Assembly (NCBI GenBank): GCA_016845065.1
Contig: JAERTG010000023.1
Span: 103,553 to 167,552 of the forward strand
Length of the DNA: 64,000 nt
Direction of reading: 5' to 3'
From: Fidelibacterota bacterium
GTDB taxonomy: Bacteria; Fidelibacterota; UBA8477; JABMPR01
A model generated the notes under the pieces. The model ran no database searches. It was not told where the DNA came from and was given only the letters and a program-made list of their open reading frames with translations. Shown here piece after piece: positions 36,721-46,017 of this stretch; position 1 is the stretch's first letter; each line of letters opens with the position of its first letter. The position numbers were made by a program, and so were the translations under genes.

Positions 36721-37489
36721 TGTCTTTTCCTGAAGTTTTCAGCCTGATTTGCTCACGCATATTTTCAGTCTCACGGTCTTTCAGTGCATCAAGTAACTGT
36801 TGAGCATTTAGTAACTCTTCCTCATCGACGGGTTCTTCGCTTTCTGAAGGATTCTCTTGCTGCTGCTCTTGTTCTTCCTGGTCCTGCTCATCTTGAGATT
36901 GTTGTTCATTCTCTTCATCGCTCTCAGACTCATCCTGCTCTTGTTGCTCATCCTCTTCTTGTTCATCATTCTGGTCTTGAGATTCAGAATCCTCTTGCTC
37001 ATCCTGATCTTGTTTGTCCTGCTCTTCCTTATCATCCTCCCCATCCTCTGAATTTTGATCTTGAGGAGGTGGTGGGGGCATATGGTTCAACAGTTCAAGG
37101 TTTGCTTTTGCATCTTGATCATTCGGCCGGATTCTTAGCGCCTGTTTATAAAATTCTTTTGCCTTTTCTACATCTTGCTTGTTTAAATAGGCATTCCCCA
37201 AATTGTAATATACATCAGCAAGCGCGTCATTGTCTTTTAGACTTAAGGCCTGTTCGTATGAACCGATGGCTTCGTCCAGATCGCCTAATCTATAATTGGC
37301 ATTTCCCTGGTTATAGTGAATATCCTTCAATTCGGGATTCTCTTCCAGCAGTTTGTTCCAGGCTTCCACAGCTTCCTCATACTGTTGTGCATCAAAGGCT
37401 TTCCTTGCTTCGGATTGGCCAAAGACATTGAAAACTGGAAACAATATCAATACAAGGATTAAAGCGAGGTTTCTGTTCAGGTTAATCAC
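36704..37489 (-). CDS. batC: BatC-like TPR protein with acidic low-complexity tail
   Basis: A 261-residue protein. A signal peptide or anchor (LALILVLILFPVFNVFGQ) is followed by about three TPR units (EEAVEAWNKLLEENPELKDI, YNQGNANYRLGDLDEAIGSY, YYNLGNAYLNKQDVEKAKEF). Then comes an extremely acidic E/D/Q/S stretch of about 85 residues and a short helical end (ELLNAQQLLDALKDRE). I place the start at GTG 37489, which overlaps the batB stop and has GGGAGGGAG upstream. The ORF extends 20 codons further into batB without a site. This is the BatC position and layout. Confidence 0.82.
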   Translation of the reverse strand: MINLNRNLALILVLILFPVFNVFGQSEARKAFDAQQYEEAVEAWNKLLEENPELKDIHYNQGNANYRLGDLDEAIGSYEQALSLKDNDALADVYYNLGNAYLNKQDVEKAKEFYKQALRIRPNDQDAKANLELLNHMPPPPPQDQNSEDGEDDKEEQDKQDQDEQEDSESQDQNDEQEEDEQQEQDESESDEENEQQSQDEQDQEEQEQQQENPSESEEPVDEEELLNAQQLLDALKDRETENMREQIRLKTSGKDNEKDW

Positions 37490-38528
37490 GGATATAATCT
37501 CCCTCCCAGTTTCGCTCAGTACTATGCAAATCTGTGATAAACAGATCAAGAACGAGAAAAAGTAAAGCTAACCAGGCAAACCAGTGAAATTGCTCCTTAA
37601 AGTTTGTGAATTCGTGGCGACTGAATTCTTTCTGGTCCATCCCCAGGATGTCATTATAGATTTCTTCTAGACCGGCTGCAGCAGTGTTCAAGTGAACAAA
37701 TCTTCCACCAGTTTCCACACTGATGGATTGAAGTGTTTCTGTGTAGAGTCTGGTAGTCACAACTTCACCACTACTGGTTTTGCGATAACCCTTAATTGTA
37801 CCTCTATCATCGTAAATGGGAATGGGTGTACCTGAGAATGAGCCAATTCCAGCTGTGTGGATGATTACGTTTTCCTCGCGGGCACGTTCGAGGACCTCCT
37901 CAAGATTACCTTCATGATCCTCTCCGTCAGAAATTACTATCATGGCACGATGCTGCTGGTCCTCTGGATCAAAGGCACTGAGACCAATTTCTAAAGCATT
38001 CTCGAAGGAAGTACCCTGTACACCAATGAGCGACTCATCTGAAATATCTAAAAACATGTCAAAAGCTGAGTAATCAAGTGTCAGAGGAGTTTGGAGATGG
38101 GCTTGACCAGCGAACACGACTAATCCGACCCTGTCCCCTCGTAATTCATGGATCAGTTTCCTCAATTCAAAGCGAGCTTTTTCAAGGCGGTCGGGTTTTA
38201 TATCCTGAGCTCGCATGGAGTTGGATACATCAAGCAGAACAACTATGTCAACCCCCTCACGATGAATCTCAGTTAGCTCATCTGAGAATTTGGGTCCCCA
38301 GGCAGCAAAAAGGAGTACTAGAATAGCTAGTAGACGTAAAAGATCCTTGGTTAACCTTTTATTTTTGCTAACACTTCGAGATAATTGCTCAATGAGTTCT
38401 GGATCCCCTGCTCGCATCATCAAATTTTTTCGGGAAAAACGAAACCAGGTACCAGCCAATATCATGAGTGGAATCACTGACCAGAGTAGCGTCTGTAACC
38501 ACAGAGGGTATGATTCAAATTGAATCAT
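37482..38528 (-). CDS. batB: BatB-like von Willebrand factor A protein
   Basis: A 348-residue inner-membrane protein with two N-terminal transmembrane helices and one at the C-terminus around a von Willebrand A domain. The metal site is intact: DVSNSMRAQDIKPDRLEKAR (DxSxS), TSFENALEIG and VISDGEDHEG. It should face the periplasm and form the Bat complex with BatA. Its ATG overlaps the batA stop. Also related to the BatA paralogue next to it. Confidence 0.9.
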   Translation of the reverse strand: MIQFESYPLWLQTLLWSVIPLMILAGTWFRFSRKNLMMRAGDPELIEQLSRSVSKNKRLTKDLLRLLAILVLLFAAWGPKFSDELTEIHREGVDIVVLLDVSNSMRAQDIKPDRLEKARFELRKLIHELRGDRVGLVVFAGQAHLQTPLTLDYSAFDMFLDISDESLIGVQGTSFENALEIGLSAFDPEDQQHRAMIVISDGEDHEGNLEEVLERAREENVIIHTAGIGSFSGTPIPIYDDRGTIKGYRKTSSGEVVTTRLYTETLQSISVETGGRFVHLNTAAAGLEEIYNDILGMDQKEFSRHEFTNFKEQFHWFAWLALLFLVLDLFITDLHSTERNWEGDYIRD

Positions 38529-39520
38529 CAGGGGAATCTCCTGAATACCAGGCGTTCGAGTATGAATTCAATCATGAGAAGCAATAGCGCAACCAGAAGT
38601 GGATAATAAAAGAGCTCAGCATGTTGGACATATTCCCTGACGCTGTACTCGGTGGTCTCCATCTTTGATATTTCCTGATAAATTGCAGCTAAACTTTTTT
38701 CATCGGTGGCCCTAAAATAATGCCCACCCGTGATATCGGCTATTTTTGTCAAGGTTTCTTCATCAATATCTACCTGAACCTGCACTTTACGCGTACCAAT
38801 AACGGTTTGTACAGGCATAGCCGCTGTACCTCTGGTGCCAGCACCAATGGTATATATTCGAATGCCAAATTCTTTCGCCAGATCAGAAGTAGTAATCGGA
38901 TCTAATTCACCTGCATTGTTTCTACCGTCTGAAAGCAGGACAATGACCTTGCTCTTGGCATCAGAGTCACGCAAGCGATTTATAGCTCCAGCCACGGCCA
39001 TTCCAATGGCTGTTCCATCGAATTTTTCATTCACGATTTCCAAACCTGCAATGAATTCATTCAATCGGTTTAAATCCGTTGTCAAGGGACATTGCATAAA
39101 ACTTTCCCGAGCGAAAACATTTAATCCGATCCGATCATTTTGCCGTTGAGAAACGAAGGATTGGGCAACCTTTTTAACTGCTTCAAGTCGATTTGGCTTG
39201 AAATCCATGGCACGCATTGACCCTGAGATATCAATCACCATCATGATATCAATACCTTCAGCGTTAACCTCTTGAAGCGCATTGCGTTCCTGAGGACGCA
39301 TCAGGGCAAAAAATATAGACATAATAGCAAGGATTCTAAGGGTGTAGAGAACGTGCTTTCTCCACATACCTGAGGTTTTAGAAATTCCTTCAAACATCAT
39401 GAGTGAAGAAAATCTTAGTGTCCCAAATCTTTTACGGGAATAAAAAATATAAATAATGAGTAGAACTGGAATGCTTAAGAACAACCAGGCTAATCCGGGA
39501 TATTGAAAGGCAAGTATCAC
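38528..39520 (-). CDS. batA: BatA-like von Willebrand factor A protein
   Basis: A 330-residue paralogue of BatB. N-terminal transmembrane helices (about 8-26 and 55-75), then a von Willebrand A domain with metal site DISGSMRAMDFKPNRL, GTAIGMAVAGAI and LLSDGRNNAG, and a C-terminal helix (LFYYPLLVALLLLMIEF). It starts the batA-B-C-D-E series. The usual upstream moxR ATPase and DUF58 genes are missing: 228 bases upstream of batA show no gene, then comes tatA. Confidence 0.92.
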   Translation of the reverse strand: MILAFQYPGLAWLFLSIPVLLIIYIFYSRKRFGTLRFSSLMMFEGISKTSGMWRKHVLYTLRILAIMSIFFALMRPQERNALQEVNAEGIDIMMVIDISGSMRAMDFKPNRLEAVKKVAQSFVSQRQNDRIGLNVFARESFMQCPLTTDLNRLNEFIAGLEIVNEKFDGTAIGMAVAGAINRLRDSDAKSKVIVLLSDGRNNAGELDPITTSDLAKEFGIRIYTIGAGTRGTAAMPVQTVIGTRKVQVQVDIDEETLTKIADITGGHYFRATDEKSLAAIYQEISKMETTEYSVREYVQHAELFYYPLLVALLLLMIEFILERLVFRRFP

Positions 39521-39748
39521 TTTATCCTAAACTATCTTTTTCTCTTCAATTCGACCATATAACCAAAACATCATTTATAGTCTTTGAATTATTATTTGTT
39601 TCGCTGAGGGAAGTATTTTTTTGATAATTTCAAGTATAAAAGGAGTGATTTTAATAACCACCCATTGAGCTCCTCAAAGCTGAGATAAGTAGAACCATCA
39701 TTTTCAGGAGAGTAGAATAGGTCTAATTCTACAAATTAAGGATGAGAA

Positions 39749-39964
39749 TTAGTCTTCTTTTGTTTCAGTCTTCTCTTCACTCTTTGGTTCAGCAGGTGTT
39801 TCACCGGCTTTTTCAATTTCATCAGTGATGCCACTCAAAGCGCCCTTAAATTCCCTGATACCTTTGCCAAGTCCCTTGGCCATTTCAGGTAGACGTTTTG
39901 CTCCAAAAAAGATCAATATAAATAAGATAATGATAAGCCATTCCCAGCCACCAGGTAAACTCAT
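39749..39964 (-). CDS. tatA: Twin-arginine translocase subunit TatA/TatE
   Basis: A 71-residue inner-membrane protein that forms the pore for folded proteins. It has the short N-terminal helix (WLIIILFILIFFGAKRLPEM), the FGxxRLPE hinge, the amphipathic helix (AKGLGKGIREFKGAL) and an acidic tail. tatB and tatC are not in the window. Confidence 0.93.
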   Translation of the reverse strand: MSLPGGWEWLIIILFILIFFGAKRLPEMAKGLGKGIREFKGALSGITDEIEKAGETPAEPKSEEKTETKED

Positions 39965-40013
39965 GGATTACTCCTTAATAACTATTTCTAATTTGCTTTT
40001 ATTAATCATTTAA

Positions 40014-40298
40014 CTACACCCGATAATAACGTAATAGATAATAGGCCACACCCATTCCAACAACACCCATAAAGTTTACTTTTAAAGTAAATCCGAAGGT
40101 GAGAGAGAAAATGCGAAGATCCAGTACAAAGGGCTCGGCCAATCCATATTTTGCAGTATCGAATGATAATACAAAGAAATCTCGGACCACACTTTCAGGG
40201 AGCAAAGCAGCTGCTACATCTCCCAAAACAGAGCCAATGATGGCTCCGCTAAAAATCATGAGAACAATTATTTTAATATTTCGACGTCTCGGATCCAT
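40014..40298 (-). CDS. DUF4321-type small membrane protein
   Basis: A 94-residue protein with two transmembrane helices (about residues 9-32 and 66-90). The pattern 'MIFSGAIIGSVLGD' plus 'LTFGFTLKVNFMGVVGMG' fits the DUF4321 family, whose role is unknown. Its start codon overlaps the pssA stop, so it is made with the phospholipid genes. Confidence 0.7.
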   Translation of the reverse strand: MDPRRRNIKIIVLMIFSGAIIGSVLGDVAAALLPESVVRDFFVLSFDTAKYGLAEPFVLDLRIFSLTFGFTLKVNFMGVVGMGVAYYLLRYYRV

Positions 40299-41083
40299 TA
40301 CTCGATGCCACCCTCATCATAACGCTGGGATCTTGTCCATTTTAACAAGCTTGAAAGAATCATTATAATAGCAAGAGGAAATAATAAAAAGCCTTTGCTC
40401 ACAAAGACCAGTATCATCATTACTATTCCTGAAATCAGTGTTAGTTTTTCTTTCGTTGTCCCTCTCAAACTCATGGGAGGTGCTTTGGGAAAGGGACTCT
40501 TCGATAGCATGAGAAATGATATGATCATGACCAGGGGCAGTACAAATCGAGCGTCACCACCCAATTCGCGTGGTTGCCATTGCAAAAAGGGATATTTATG
40601 TATTTGACTCAAGAATAACCAGATACCCACGACCGTCATGGCCATGAGAGGTGTGGGAACACCAAAAAATTGGCCTTTCTGGTCCCCCTCAGCTTCGAGA
40701 TTAAATTTTGCCAGGCGAATCGATCCCAGCATGAGGGGCATAAAGGCATAAAATCCACCTACAAGTTGTCCGAGGGGTTCTGCCCAAACCATATATGCAA
40801 ATACTGAAGGTGCCAAACAAAAAGTGATGATGTCTGCCAGTGAATCAAATTGGATTCCAAAATCAGATGTACTATCCAGAGCTCTGGCTATTTTCCCATC
40901 AAATCCGTCAAAGATAGCACCAAAAATAATGAACCAGGCCGCCCAGAAATAATCGCCATTAGCTGAGGATATAATGGACATGAATCCTAAAAACATATTG
41001 AAGATTGTGATTGCGTTAGGAATAAACCGTCGTCTTGGATTTTCCTTGAGGGGTCGTCTTTTACGAGCAGGATCTTTTACCAT
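40298..41083 (-). CDS. pssA: CDP-diacylglycerol-serine O-phosphatidyltransferase
   Basis: A 261-residue membrane enzyme that makes phosphatidylserine from CDP-diacylglycerol and serine. The CDP-alcohol signature D-G-x2-A-R-x8-G-x3-D-x3-D is complete in FDGFDGKIARALDSTSDFG and the following FDSLAD. About seven transmembrane helices. It is followed by DUF4321 and preceded, two bases away, by psd, which uses its product. Confidence 0.95.
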   Translation of the reverse strand: MVKDPARKRRPLKENPRRRFIPNAITIFNMFLGFMSIISSANGDYFWAAWFIIFGAIFDGFDGKIARALDSTSDFGIQFDSLADIITFCLAPSVFAYMVWAEPLGQLVGGFYAFMPLMLGSIRLAKFNLEAEGDQKGQFFGVPTPLMAMTVVGIWLFLSQIHKYPFLQWQPRELGGDARFVLPLVMIISFLMLSKSPFPKAPPMSLRGTTKEKLTLISGIVMMILVFVSKGFLLFPLAIIMILSSLLKWTRSQRYDEGGIE

Positions 41084-41085
41084 AT

Positions 41086-41724
41086 TTAGTCCATTTGGGC
41101 CAGAACGGTAATGCCACCGCGTACTGGTTCCTTTAATTCAACTGCAATATTGGCTGCTCGAGGAATAACAATATCCATGCGACTACCAAATTTAATAAGG
41201 CCATAGCGGTCACCCTGGGTGACTTCGTCTGCTTCTCTGAGGTAATTAATGATTCGACGTGCCAGCGCACCTGCTATCTGGGCAAATTTCACTTTCATCA
41301 AATCATTCTCCATCCCCACAACACTTTGTTCATTGACTTCTGAGGCATCTTCGGCAAATGCGGCTTTAAAAGCACCATACTTATAATTAACGAATCCAAT
41401 TTTACCTGAGATAGGTACTCGATTGATGTGCACATTCAATGGTGAAAGGAACATCGTAATAAGGGTTGCTTCACCCACATAATCATCCTCGACATCCTTA
41501 ATTTCAACAATGACACCATCACCTGGACTTAAGATATGCTTGGGGTTGATGGCAACTTCACGCTCAGGATCTCTGAAAAAATATAAAGTAAATAGTAAAA
41601 GCAGGCCACTAACCATGGATGGGATTTTCCAGTAGAGAGAACCTCCATTAAAAAATGTAATTGCTGTCAGGATTACGGTAAGCCCTAACACGATTGCTAT
41701 ATTTATGTATCCTTCACGAGCCAT
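41086..41724 (-). CDS. psd: Phosphatidylserine decarboxylase (short, class II type)
   Basis: A 212-residue enzyme that turns phosphatidylserine into phosphatidylethanolamine. Two N-terminal hydrophobic helices are followed by SPGDGVIVEI, LSPLNVHINRVPISGKI and the self-cleavage site KFGSRMDIV, where the serine becomes the pyruvoyl group. The short length is typical of the PssA-linked form. It is two bases before pssA. Confidence 0.95.
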   Translation of the reverse strand: MAREGYINIAIVLGLTVILTAITFFNGGSLYWKIPSMVSGLLLLFTLYFFRDPEREVAINPKHILSPGDGVIVEIKDVEDDYVGEATLITMFLSPLNVHINRVPISGKIGFVNYKYGAFKAAFAEDASEVNEQSVVGMENDLMKVKFAQIAGALARRIINYLREADEVTQGDRYGLIKFGSRMDIVIPRAANIAVELKEPVRGGITVLAQMD

Positions 41725-41889
41725 AATTAATTGAAAAATTCCTCTCTATTAAACCGCGCAAAGATAAGCGATGGGCGTCCAGAATAAAACACGCTTTTCC
41801 AGGGGAAAAGTCAAGAATTTCAAGGGATTTATAGCTAAATTTTTGTATCAAGGTAGTATCTGGAAACGATAGATTTACTGATGAACCTA

Positions 41890-43113
41890 TCACTCTTCAG
41901 CTGCAACTGTTTCACCCAAGATGATTGGTAGAGCCATACTTTCAGTCTGACGTAATACATTGAGGACGAGCTGATCACCATTTTTTAAATCCTGGAGGTT
42001 AAAGTAGGTAAAAATATCGTCATCAGTCTGGATCTGCTGGCCATCCAACCCAACAATGAGGTCTCCGACTTCCACACCCCCCCTATCAGCAGGTGAACCA
42101 TCTTTCACTCCAACCACAACTACTCCCACATTTGACCCAAGGTTTAGAAGTTGAGCAGTTCGAGGATTGTTGGGTCGATAGCTAATTCCAGTCGAGTAAT
42201 TCCTATCTACAAAACCCTTAGCCCTCAACTCATCAATAATGCCAATAGCCCTGTTGATCGGTAAGGCAAACCCAATCCCAATGGAACCACTATGATTTCC
42301 ACCAGAAAAGATAAAAGTATTTATTCCCACGACTTGCCCTTCAGAATTGACCAGTGGACCACCGCTGTTTCCTGAGTTAATTGAAGCATCCGTTTGAATC
42401 ATATCCTGATAGATGCGACCAGATTGCTGGAATCCAAAATCCATATGGAGACTGCTGATGATACCTGCAGTTGCGATGGGCATCTTACTTTCACTGAAGA
42501 GACCGAACGGATTCCCAAGTGCAATGACCCACTCACCGAGAATAATTCCATCTGAATTGCCTAATTCGGCTGCTGGGTAAGTACCTGGATCTATAATTTT
42601 AATAATTGCCAGATCTGTCTTTTCATCAATCCCTACAACCTCAGCCTTGTGCTGGTTTCCATTGGCCAGGGTAACCATTATCTCAACTGCATTCTCTACA
42701 ACATGGGCATTGGTAATGATGTAGCCCTCAGCATCATATATAAAACCGGATCCTATGACAGCTTCCTTCTCCTGAAACCAGCGCGGAGTCCCTGGCATAA
42801 TAAAACGCCAGAAGGGATCAGACATGAGTGGAGACTGAGTGTATCTAATTTGAGTCGTAGAAATCCCTACAACTGTTGGAGAAACATCTGCTATCCCCCT
42901 CGTGATTGCAGTTTCTCGGGAATCGTATAACGAGACTTTCTCTGGAATCTCAGCTGGGATAATACTTTCAGATACCAAGCTTATATCCTCAGCAACGGAA
43001 GTGGTGAACTCGGTGACACCTGGTATTTGCCAGTTTCTTAACTCTCTCAGCGAAAGCGTTAGCATTCCCAGGAATAAAGCCAAGGCAAATATGAGTGTAG
43101 TGATCTTTTTCAT
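41890..43113 (-). CDS. HtrA/Deg-type serine protease with one PDZ domain
   Basis: A 407-residue envelope protease. One N-terminal transmembrane anchor or uncleaved signal (about residues 5-22), then a trypsin-like domain with catalytic H in IITNAHVVENA, D in DEKTDLAIIK and S in SINSGNSGGPLV. A single C-terminal PDZ domain follows (DGSPADRGGVEVGDLIVGLDGQ). The anchor and single PDZ resemble DegS-like proteins; DegP has two PDZ domains. It should degrade or sense misfolded periplasmic proteins. Confidence 0.93.
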   Translation of the reverse strand: MKKITTLIFALALFLGMLTLSLRELRNWQIPGVTEFTTSVAEDISLVSESIIPAEIPEKVSLYDSRETAITRGIADVSPTVVGISTTQIRYTQSPLMSDPFWRFIMPGTPRWFQEKEAVIGSGFIYDAEGYIITNAHVVENAVEIMVTLANGNQHKAEVVGIDEKTDLAIIKIIDPGTYPAAELGNSDGIILGEWVIALGNPFGLFSESKMPIATAGIISSLHMDFGFQQSGRIYQDMIQTDASINSGNSGGPLVNSEGQVVGINTFIFSGGNHSGSIGIGFALPINRAIGIIDELRAKGFVDRNYSTGISYRPNNPRTAQLLNLGSNVGVVVVGVKDGSPADRGGVEVGDLIVGLDGQQIQTDDDIFTYFNLQDLKNGDQLVLNVLRQTESMALPIILGETVAAEE

Positions 43114-43190
43114 CGAAGTATAATCATCCTAAATTCCGAATCTAAATAATAATCTCTATTGCTTGATCAGACAAGATCATCCTTAGCAAC

Positions 43191-43946
43191 TTACCATGAG
43201 GGTTGAATGTCATCCGAATAACTAACTTGCATAAGAGCAAGCCCATGCGCTGGTGCAGTCACTGTATGCGACTTTCGATTTGGATTAATTACTAATGACT
43301 CGAAATGATCAACTTCCCACTTCCCACGGGCAACTTCAATCATACTCCCGACCAACATGCGCACCATATGGTGTAAAAACCGATCTCCAGCTATAGTAAA
43401 TCGCAGAACACCTGATTGATGCACTTCCCAGTCAGCTTGGGCGAGATTGCATATCATATTTTCTGTTTCAGTACCTGCATAACAAAAACTCGAGAAATCA
43501 TGTTCACCAAGAATAAGCTTCGATAAAGTCTCCAACTTGGAAATATCCAGTTGATGTCGCACATACCATTGGGTATTGCGATCCAGAACATTTGGCGATG
43601 TTGTGAGTTGATATAAATATTGTCGTCGTACGGCGGCAAAACGGCTATGGAAATCATCCTTGACTTCTACTGATGCTATGAGTCGAATGTCATCAGGTAA
43701 ATGACGATTCAGTGCCTTCCATAAATTCTCCACTGGGATTGGGCTGGTTGCAATTTCAAAATGTGCCACCTGACCCAGAGCGTGCACACCACTGTCCGTT
43801 CTACCGGACCCGAACAGGCCGATTTTCTGGCCAAAAACCGTTTGTAGGGAACTTTCCAGATAACCTTGTACTGTTTCAGGATCCTTTTGAATCTGCCAAC
43901 CGTGGTAAGCGGATCCATCGTATTGAACCAAGAGAGCTATCTTCAT
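43191..43946 (-). CDS. truA: tRNA pseudouridine(38-40) synthase TruA
   Basis: A 251-residue enzyme that makes pseudouridine at tRNA positions 38-40. It has the start MKIALLVQYDGSAYHGWQ, the catalytic aspartate in GSGRTDSGVHALGQVAHF, the DFSSFCYAGTETEN segment and DRFLHHMVRMLVGSMIEV. The ATG at 43946 overlaps the ecfT stop as ATGA; the ORF extends 21 codons further upstream inside ecfT. Confidence 0.96.
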   Translation of the reverse strand: MKIALLVQYDGSAYHGWQIQKDPETVQGYLESSLQTVFGQKIGLFGSGRTDSGVHALGQVAHFEIATSPIPVENLWKALNRHLPDDIRLIASVEVKDDFHSRFAAVRRQYLYQLTTSPNVLDRNTQWYVRHQLDISKLETLSKLILGEHDFSSFCYAGTETENMICNLAQADWEVHQSGVLRFTIAGDRFLHHMVRMLVGSMIEVARGKWEVDHFESLVINPNRKSHTVTAPAHGLALMQVSYSDDIQPSW

Positions 43947-44788
43947 GGTGCAATCTCTTTTTTTCCGGTAATGGACACCAAGCCCATCCACGCGGTCATG
44001 ATCGACCAAATCAATATCATCGTTTTATTAAAGGCAAGAAATACCAGCCCAATAGACAACCAGGCACAGCTCAGAAGAAGTATGTGTTTTGAAGTATTCC
44101 GCGACCGTACTACGGGTAATCCTCGAATCGAAAGTAACTCACCTAGTGTCATTGATCGATGGATAGTATGTGATATCATTGCCCGAAACACACCCTGCCA
44201 ATATCGCAATCTTTGGAGTAGAGTTTTTCTGGGTGAACCAGAAACAAAATAGAGTTGAAATCTTGAGAAACGCTGCCACTCAAGTTTTAGTGAAGGGATA
44301 AATCTTAATGACAAGACCACCAATGTCTGTAATTTCCCTATCTGAAGACCTACCCAACTCAGTGGTGATAGGAGGATTGTCAGCTGAGCAATTGTTCCCG
44401 GTTCACTAAGTTTTGATTGAAAACTTGATACAATGACCAGAGGCCAGGCGAATCGTTCTACAGCAAAGAGCAAATACTTCCAGTCTGACCAGGTAAAGCC
44501 ATGCTCAAGTGATTTTAGAAAGAGTTCTCGCATATATGGGGAAAAGGTGATTTGAAGAATAGCCAGAAATAGAACCAGGCTCAGTATCAAACCGAGGGTC
44601 TTTATTGGCGTGGATGAGGTTGTAAAGAGAATGCTTAGCGTTACGATGGTTATACCCATGTGCCATGAAAGTGATGAAACAATGAATAGGGAGATAAACA
44701 CTAGCGCAGAGGCAAAAAACGTGAACCATATTAGCCAGGGATCGGCATCCGTTTGCACATTTTTGCTATGGATTTTGTTGCCTACCAA
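43943..44788 (-). CDS. Energy-coupling factor transporter transmembrane protein (EcfT-like)
   Basis: A 281-residue membrane protein with about six hydrophobic segments. The cytoplasmic coupling region LRFIPSLKLEWQRFSRFQ and the later RSMTLGELLSIRGLP resemble the two Ala-Arg-Gly-type coupling helices of EcfT/CbiQ. EcfT joins two ATPases and a substrate-binding S component for vitamin uptake. It overlaps truA, its common neighbour, but no ecfA or S gene is in the window. Divergent enough that the call is moderate. Confidence 0.68.
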   Translation of the reverse strand: MVGNKIHSKNVQTDADPWLIWFTFFASALVFISLFIVSSLSWHMGITIVTLSILFTTSSTPIKTLGLILSLVLFLAILQITFSPYMRELFLKSLEHGFTWSDWKYLLFAVERFAWPLVIVSSFQSKLSEPGTIAQLTILLSPLSWVGLQIGKLQTLVVLSLRFIPSLKLEWQRFSRFQLYFVSGSPRKTLLQRLRYWQGVFRAMISHTIHRSMTLGELLSIRGLPVVRSRNTSKHILLLSCAWLSIGLVFLAFNKTMILIWSIMTAWMGLVSITGKKEIAP

Positions 44789-44801
44789 TTCAATCCAGCC
44801 A

Positions 44802-45428
44802 TCAAAAAGTCAGAGAAATTCTTAATCCAGTACTTCCATCAGTCACCTCAGGTTGAATGACCATAGTAGATTTCAAACGCTTCAAATAAAGTGCATCCAT
44901 GGTACTGACGAGGTGATTTAGCGCGATGGCTCCAAAAGTATAGGTTAGGCGTTGTCGCCACAAATAGCGTTCAGTTTTGATGTCAAAAAACTCACCGCGT
45001 TTTTCATCTGATTCCCAGTACCAGTTATACCCATCTTCAGCTGAGTAAATTCGATCCCATTGCCGATTACGAAGCATTTGTTCATTATAAGCGTCCATGC
45101 TTTCGTATTTGGACACCCGATCTAAAAAGATATCCGACTTTTTTTGTGGTTCAGTTATGTGACCATATTCATTTGCATAGTAGTATAGATCATTCTCATA
45201 GTTTTTTGCAGTTGAGCTGGCGATACCGGCAAATATCCACAAAGCAGCCTCAATTCCATTAAAAAGATAGCCTCGGCTGTGTTCTCCGTAGCTGTGCTCT
45301 CCCCAACCAGGGATCAATGTACTTCTTAGAACAGAAGGATTGGTCATCGCACCCTCTGATGATTCCCCAATAATCGGGAATAACGTAGAAATGACTACCA
45401 GTAATACTTTCATGTTAAGATGTCGCAA
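44802..45428 (-). CDS. DUF5683-like envelope protein of unknown function
   Basis: A 208-residue protein with a signal segment (about residues 7-22). The stretch 'RSTLIPGWGEHSYGEHSRGYLFNGIEAALW' recalls the DUF5683 opening (SLLLPGLGQ, then a hydrophobic helix), and a second hydrophobic segment near residue 165-180 follows a charged, aromatic-rich middle. It is 13 bases before ecfT and 3 bases after the next upstream gene. Function unknown. Confidence 0.6.
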   Translation of the reverse strand: MRHLNMKVLLVVISTLFPIIGESSEGAMTNPSVLRSTLIPGWGEHSYGEHSRGYLFNGIEAALWIFAGIASSTAKNYENDLYYYANEYGHITEPQKKSDIFLDRVSKYESMDAYNEQMLRNRQWDRIYSAEDGYNWYWESDEKRGEFFDIKTERYLWRQRLTYTFGAIALNHLVSTMDALYLKRLKSTMVIQPEVTDGSTGLRISLTF

Positions 45429-45431
45429 TTA

Positions 45432-45965
45432 TTAAGTCCTTATGAAAAAGAGTGCTGCACCAAGAGAAAATACGCCTAGTGTTGTTAAAACAATCAGAAT
45501 TCCTGCAGGCTCACCACTGGAGTAGTCACCTCTTACCTGGATGGGGATTTCTTCATCGAGGAGGGATTTCAGTTGAACCTTTGAGAGGTTATCTGAGATT
45601 TTCCCACTCCAGCCATATTCCTTCCCACCGTGTACAAATAACACATTCAGTTCTAACTGTCGAAGATATCGGGGGTTCCGCATAGATTTTGGTGAAGATG
45701 AATTTATTGTGAGCATAATATCTGTAATTGACACTCCAATCGCATCCTTCTCAGTTTCACGTATTGCTTCAGGTAAACACGAGTTTAAATAGGTTTCCAG
45801 TCCTATATCATCTACAAATGATATAGTCAGGCTATCCGATGTAATCGAGGTGGAATCAGATATTGCTTTATGTAGATCTTTCAGGAGCTCAGTTGTCAAA
45901 TCTCGATGGCTTGATTGTCCAAATGCCATTCCAATTAACAACCAAATAATCAGAATATGCTTCAA
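45432..45965 (-). CDS. Exported membrane-anchored protein of unknown function
   Basis: A 177-residue protein. A short signal peptide (residues 1-16, ending AFGQ) and a C-terminal transmembrane helix (about 157-174, ending FFIRT) frame a periplasmic domain of about 135 residues. I do not recognise the domain. It precedes the DUF5683-like gene by 3 bases and follows lnt, so it is probably part of the same envelope operon. Confidence 0.6.
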   Translation of the reverse strand: MKHILIIWLLIGMAFGQSSHRDLTTELLKDLHKAISDSTSITSDSLTISFVDDIGLETYLNSCLPEAIRETEKDAIGVSITDIMLTINSSSPKSMRNPRYLRQLELNVLFVHGGKEYGWSGKISDNLSKVQLKSLLDEEIPIQVRGDYSSGEPAGILIVLTTLGVFSLGAALFFIRT

Positions 45966-46017
45966 GAGGAAAGGACCTGATAAAGTTCAGTAACAACCAT
46001 AGAATCACTAGAAATAT

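Noticed and set aside
36784..37431. 215-codon plus-strand ORF opposite batC
   Set aside because: It is the antisense of an acidic low-complexity run that lacks stop codons on that strand.
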